Part shown: piece after piece, positions 61,993-64,000 of the stretch
Layout of the letters: each line of letters begins with the position of its first letter
How positions within the stretch are numbered: position 1 is the stretch's first letter
Source: Arthrobacter sp. P2b
GTDB taxonomy: Bacteria; Actinomycetota; Actinomycetes; Actinomycetales; Micrococcaceae
Direction of reading: 5' to 3'
Assembly: GCF_900168295.1 (NCBI RefSeq)
Contig: NZ_FVZL01000020.1
Coordinates: forward strand, 1-64,000
DNA length: 64,000 nucleotides
Program-made: the position numbers and the translations under genes
Notes under the pieces: generated by a model
Databases searched by the model: none
Seen by the model: only the letters and a program-made list of their open reading frames with translations
Told to the model about the DNA's origin: nothing

Positions 61993-62886
61993 CTAAGGGA
62001 GGAGGGAGAGCACAGCGTGAGCGAATGTCTCTGCATCTTCCTGCGGCAGGTTGTGTCCGATGTTTGGTAGCAGGCGGTGTTCGTACTGCCCGGTGAAGAA
62101 GTCGCGGTGCTCGGCAGCGCTGGCGCTCGCGACACCAGCCGCCCCGCCTTCCAAGACGACGGTGGGAACACCGATTCTGGGGTTCGCCGCGAGACGTCGT
62201 TCCAATTCGTCGTAGCGCGGGTCGCCGGCTACGAGACCGTATCGATGGCGGTACGAGTGGATGACAACGTCGACGAAGTCGGGATTGTGCAAGGACGCAG
62301 CTGAGGCGGGGAATGCCTTCGCAGCGTCGGGCCAGGTGGGTGACCAGTCACGCCAGAGCAGTTCGCATAGTGCTTCGCGGTTCTCCTCCAGGCCACGCCG
62401 GCCACGGGGCGAGTGGAAATAGTACTGGTACCAATACGTCTTCTCCCACTCGGGCTGCGACGGAGAATCCGAGTGCGCGATGTCCTGGATGTTGTATCCC
62501 TGACCCGTGACCAGACCATCTACGCGTTCGGGGAAGAGTGCGGCAGCGATGCATGCCGCACGGCCACCCCAGTCATACCCCGCGACCACCGCCCGCTTAA
62601 TGTCCAGGGCGTCGAGCAGGTCGATGAGATCCTGCCCGAGCGCGGCTTGCTGTCCCGATCGCAGAGTGTTCTCGTCGAGAAAGTGCGTTCGCCCAAAACC
62701 GCGGAGATATGGCGCGATAACGCGTGCGCCCGCCCCACCGACGATCTCCGCGACTTCGTCATATGCCCGCACGTCGTACGGAAAACCGTGCAACAGGACG
62801 ACGGCGGGGCCAGAGTCGTTGCCGGTTGTCTCGTAGTCGATCGAGAGCAGAGAAGTTGACGCAGTGGCGCGCCGGTCGGAGAGCAT
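61993..62886 (-). CDS. Epoxide-hydrolase-like alpha/beta-hydrolase
   Basis: 297 residues from the ATG at 62886, with GAGG upstream; a TTG two codons earlier abuts the preceding stop. HGFPYD is the HGxP oxyanion motif; the nucleophile elbow GYDWGG has Asp as in epoxide hydrolases and haloalkane dehalogenases; the histidine is in NIGHNLPQEDAETF. Trp next to the Asp also occurs in haloalkane dehalogenases, so either C-X or epoxide cleavage is possible. Epoxide hydrolysis is favoured by the dehalogenase-like gene beside it. Confidence 0.82.
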   Translation of the reverse strand: MLSDRRATASTSLLSIDYETTGNDSGPAVVLLHGFPYDVRAYDEVAEIVGGAGARVIAPYLRGFGRTHFLDENTLRSGQQAALGQDLIDLLDALDIKRAVVAGYDWGGRAACIAAALFPERVDGLVTGQGYNIQDIAHSDSPSQPEWEKTYWYQYYFHSPRGRRGLEENREALCELLWRDWSPTWPDAAKAFPASAASLHNPDFVDVVIHSYRHRYGLVAGDPRYDELERRLAANPRIGVPTVVLEGGAAGVASASAAEHRDFFTGQYEHRLLPNIGHNLPQEDAETFAHAVLSLLP

Positions 62887-62892
62887 GACCAA

Positions 62893-63381
62893 TTACCTCA
62901 CACCGGATGTCGCGTAGTACTGCACCGACTGTTCCCAGGAACGCACACATGCCACGTCCCGGCGGATCTGGTCCACCAGTTCTTCGGTCCCTCGGAATTT
63001 TCGCTGGGGACGGATATAACAGTGCAACGTCACCAGTACCGAACGGCCGTACAAGTCACCGCTGAAGTCTAAAAGGTGGGCCTCCATTAGTCGGCTACCC
63101 TTGCGGTAATAGGTCGGTCGCTGCCCCACTGAGACCGCGGCAGCAAATGACGGGCCCAGCCCTTCAGGGTCAACGCAGACAGTTCCAACCCAAACGCCGT
63201 CCCGGATCTTCCCGTCCTGCACTGGGACGTTGGCCGTTGGATATCCAAGCTCACGGCCGCGAGCATCGCCGTGCTCAACCAACCCCGTGAGCTGGACCGG
63301 GCCGCTGTCTTTACTTCCGATGTTCCCGCCCTTCCCGAATGGACTTACTCCGCCAGCGGGAGTGACACTTGTCGTTAGCAT
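62893..63381 (-). CDS. Stand-alone riboflavin kinase
   Basis: 162 residues from the ATG at 63381 with AAGGAAGAG upstream. It matches only the kinase half of RibF: GDARGRELGYPTANV, GVWVGTV, SVGQRPTYY, EAHLLDFSGDLYGR and IRPQRKF. The N-terminal FAD-synthetase half of housekeeping RibF is absent. It makes FMN from riboflavin and ATP without going on to FAD. Its stop lies six bases before the hydrolase start, so the two are co-translated. A dedicated FMN supply for the reductase/monooxygenase system is likely. Confidence 0.88.
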   Translation of the reverse strand: MLTTSVTPAGGVSPFGKGGNIGSKDSGPVQLTGLVEHGDARGRELGYPTANVPVQDGKIRDGVWVGTVCVDPEGLGPSFAAAVSVGQRPTYYRKGSRLMEAHLLDFSGDLYGRSVLVTLHCYIRPQRKFRGTEELVDQIRRDVACVRSWEQSVQYYATSGVR

Positions 63382-63429
63382 CAATGGTCTCTTCCTTGAT
63401 CCAGTGGCGCGGCTTTATCGAGCCACCCG

Positions 63430-63921
63430 TCACTCTGGTGCCGAAACGTTTGGCAGACAATGCCCGGTCGCCTCGAGCACATTGTCCAGCCAGGCAACCC
63501 GGTTACTGAAGCGCTTCGTTTTATGCGGCGCGGTCCAGCGGTAGGAGTCGTGTTCCCAGTTGGTTTTCAACCGGCGGCGTGAGGTGGTAGCGGTGAAAGT
63601 GTGGACGAGCCATGAAGTTCCCCTAGCGTCGTCGACTACGAGGTCCGGTCCTTGGCGGAGATCCAGAAGGTCTTTCGCCTGCAGGCCGGTTTCTTCAAAT
63701 AGTTCTTCCATGGTTTGCTGTTCGGGCGTTGCCCCGGCTTCTACAAACCCGGTGATGCAATGCCACAGGCCACTATCGTGGCGAAGACTGCGGCTCCTTC
63801 TAAACAAAGCAATCCTGCCACGCCATTGGAGCACGGCAGCTATGACGATCCGCTCTGGCGGTATGTCGTAGGCAGCGGTTGGGCAAAACCTGACGACCGG
63901 GGATGCACTCATCGCGTCCAT
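63430..63921 (-). CDS. Nudix hydrolase (copy 2)
   Basis: 163 residues, paralogue of the 40300-40791 gene. Box GFVEAGATPEQQTMEELFEE then TG shows the same Ala and Glu substitutions at the first Glu and the Arg. First complete gene of the minus-strand set, 48 bases before the riboflavin kinase. FAD or NAD(P)H pyrophosphatase activity would fit an FMN-centred operon, but substrate is unproven. Confidence 0.85.
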   Translation of the reverse strand: MDAMSASPVVRFCPTAAYDIPPERIVIAAVLQWRGRIALFRRSRSLRHDSGLWHCITGFVEAGATPEQQTMEELFEETGLQAKDLLDLRQGPDLVVDDARGTSWLVHTFTATTSRRRLKTNWEHDSYRWTAPHKTKRFSNRVAWLDNVLEATGHCLPNVSAPE

Positions 63922-64000
63922 CTTCGTTTCTTTGTAACGTGCCCATCCTTGGGCACACGCTGCTGCGACATTGCACGTGCGCTCCGCTCTTCTCTTGGTC

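Noticed and set aside
1..64000. CRISPR array, rRNA or origin of replication
   Set aside because: No regularly spaced short repeats, rRNA-like sequence or DnaA-box cluster was seen; the four long repeats are too far apart and too different for CRISPR.

Overview
The window is high-GC DNA with actinobacterial codon use. Gene families and operators point to a soil Micrococcaceae such as Arthrobacter, Pseudarthrobacter or Paenarthrobacter; this is inferred, since no ribosomal or other phylogenetic marker is present. Almost everything looks accessory. Four direct-repeat blocks (A 132-378, B 11098-11925, C 52947-53762, D 55170-55421) each hold the same 25-bp core. That core looks like the T-loop to 3' end of a tRNA gene and in every block lies just downstream of a palindrome of the type TGTTGACA-N-TGTCAACA. 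A pairs best with D (about 54.8 kb apart) and B with C (about 41 kb apart), so the repeats are nested and resemble the attachment scars of stacked tRNA-integrated islands. No intact integrase or intact tRNA lies in the window.

Left block (0.5-11 kb): defence and mobile-element debris. It holds a 1260-residue protein with a PD-(D/E)xK-like N-terminus, an XRE/ImmA metallopeptidase regulator overlapping a PIN-like protein downstream of a 27-bp operator, a truncated serine resolvase, a PUA/EVE-like plus HNH endonuclease, a CoiA-like nuclease-related protein, a small HAD-like phosphatase, a VanY-like C-terminal stub and a one-pass membrane protein.

Central block (12.5-52.6 kb, between B and C): an aromatic-catabolism island with two parts. 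The 12.5-40 kb part has an extradiol dioxygenase, an MHS transporter, a luciferase-like monooxygenase, a LysR regulator, a vanillyl-alcohol-oxidase-type flavoenzyme, an aldehyde dehydrogenase, a four-gene ABC importer, a GntR regulator, a 4-hydroxyacetophenone-monooxygenase-type Baeyer-Villiger enzyme translationally coupled to a carboxylesterase, two divergent paralogous Zn alcohol dehydrogenases, an HpaB-type hydroxylase with an MmgE/PrpD protein and a flavin reductase fused to a GntR regulator, a PHBH-fold hydroxylase, and an FAH-family hydrolase. An economical reading is: 4-alkylphenol to benzylic alcohol (VAO), to aryl ketone (ADH), to aryl ester (BVMO), to hydroquinone (esterase), then hydroxylation and ring cleavage. 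The 43-52.6 kb part has two MFS transporters, a metallo-beta-lactamase hydrolase, an aldehyde dehydrogenase, an SDR resembling coniferyl-alcohol dehydrogenase, an IclR regulator and a P450 with its VanB-like reductase, which suits methoxylated or phenylpropanoid aromatics. A decayed pobA and two DUF202 genes separate the parts.

Right block (54-64 kb): a PRISE-like SDR, repeat D, a secreted DUF6351/tannase-like protein, a possible relaxase remnant, and a minus-strand set reading Nudix - riboflavin kinase - epoxide-hydrolase-like - halohydrin-dehalogenase-like - flavin reductase with an IclR-type effector domain. This set suggests an unrecognised dehalogenation/epoxide pathway with its own FMN supply; the oxygenase that the reductase would serve is not in the window and the set may continue past its right edge.

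The most novel-looking points are the nested tRNA-fragment repeats with their palindromes, the two flavin reductases fused to two unrelated regulator-type ligand domains, the dehalogenase/epoxide-hydrolase/flavokinase set, and the large candidate defence protein.
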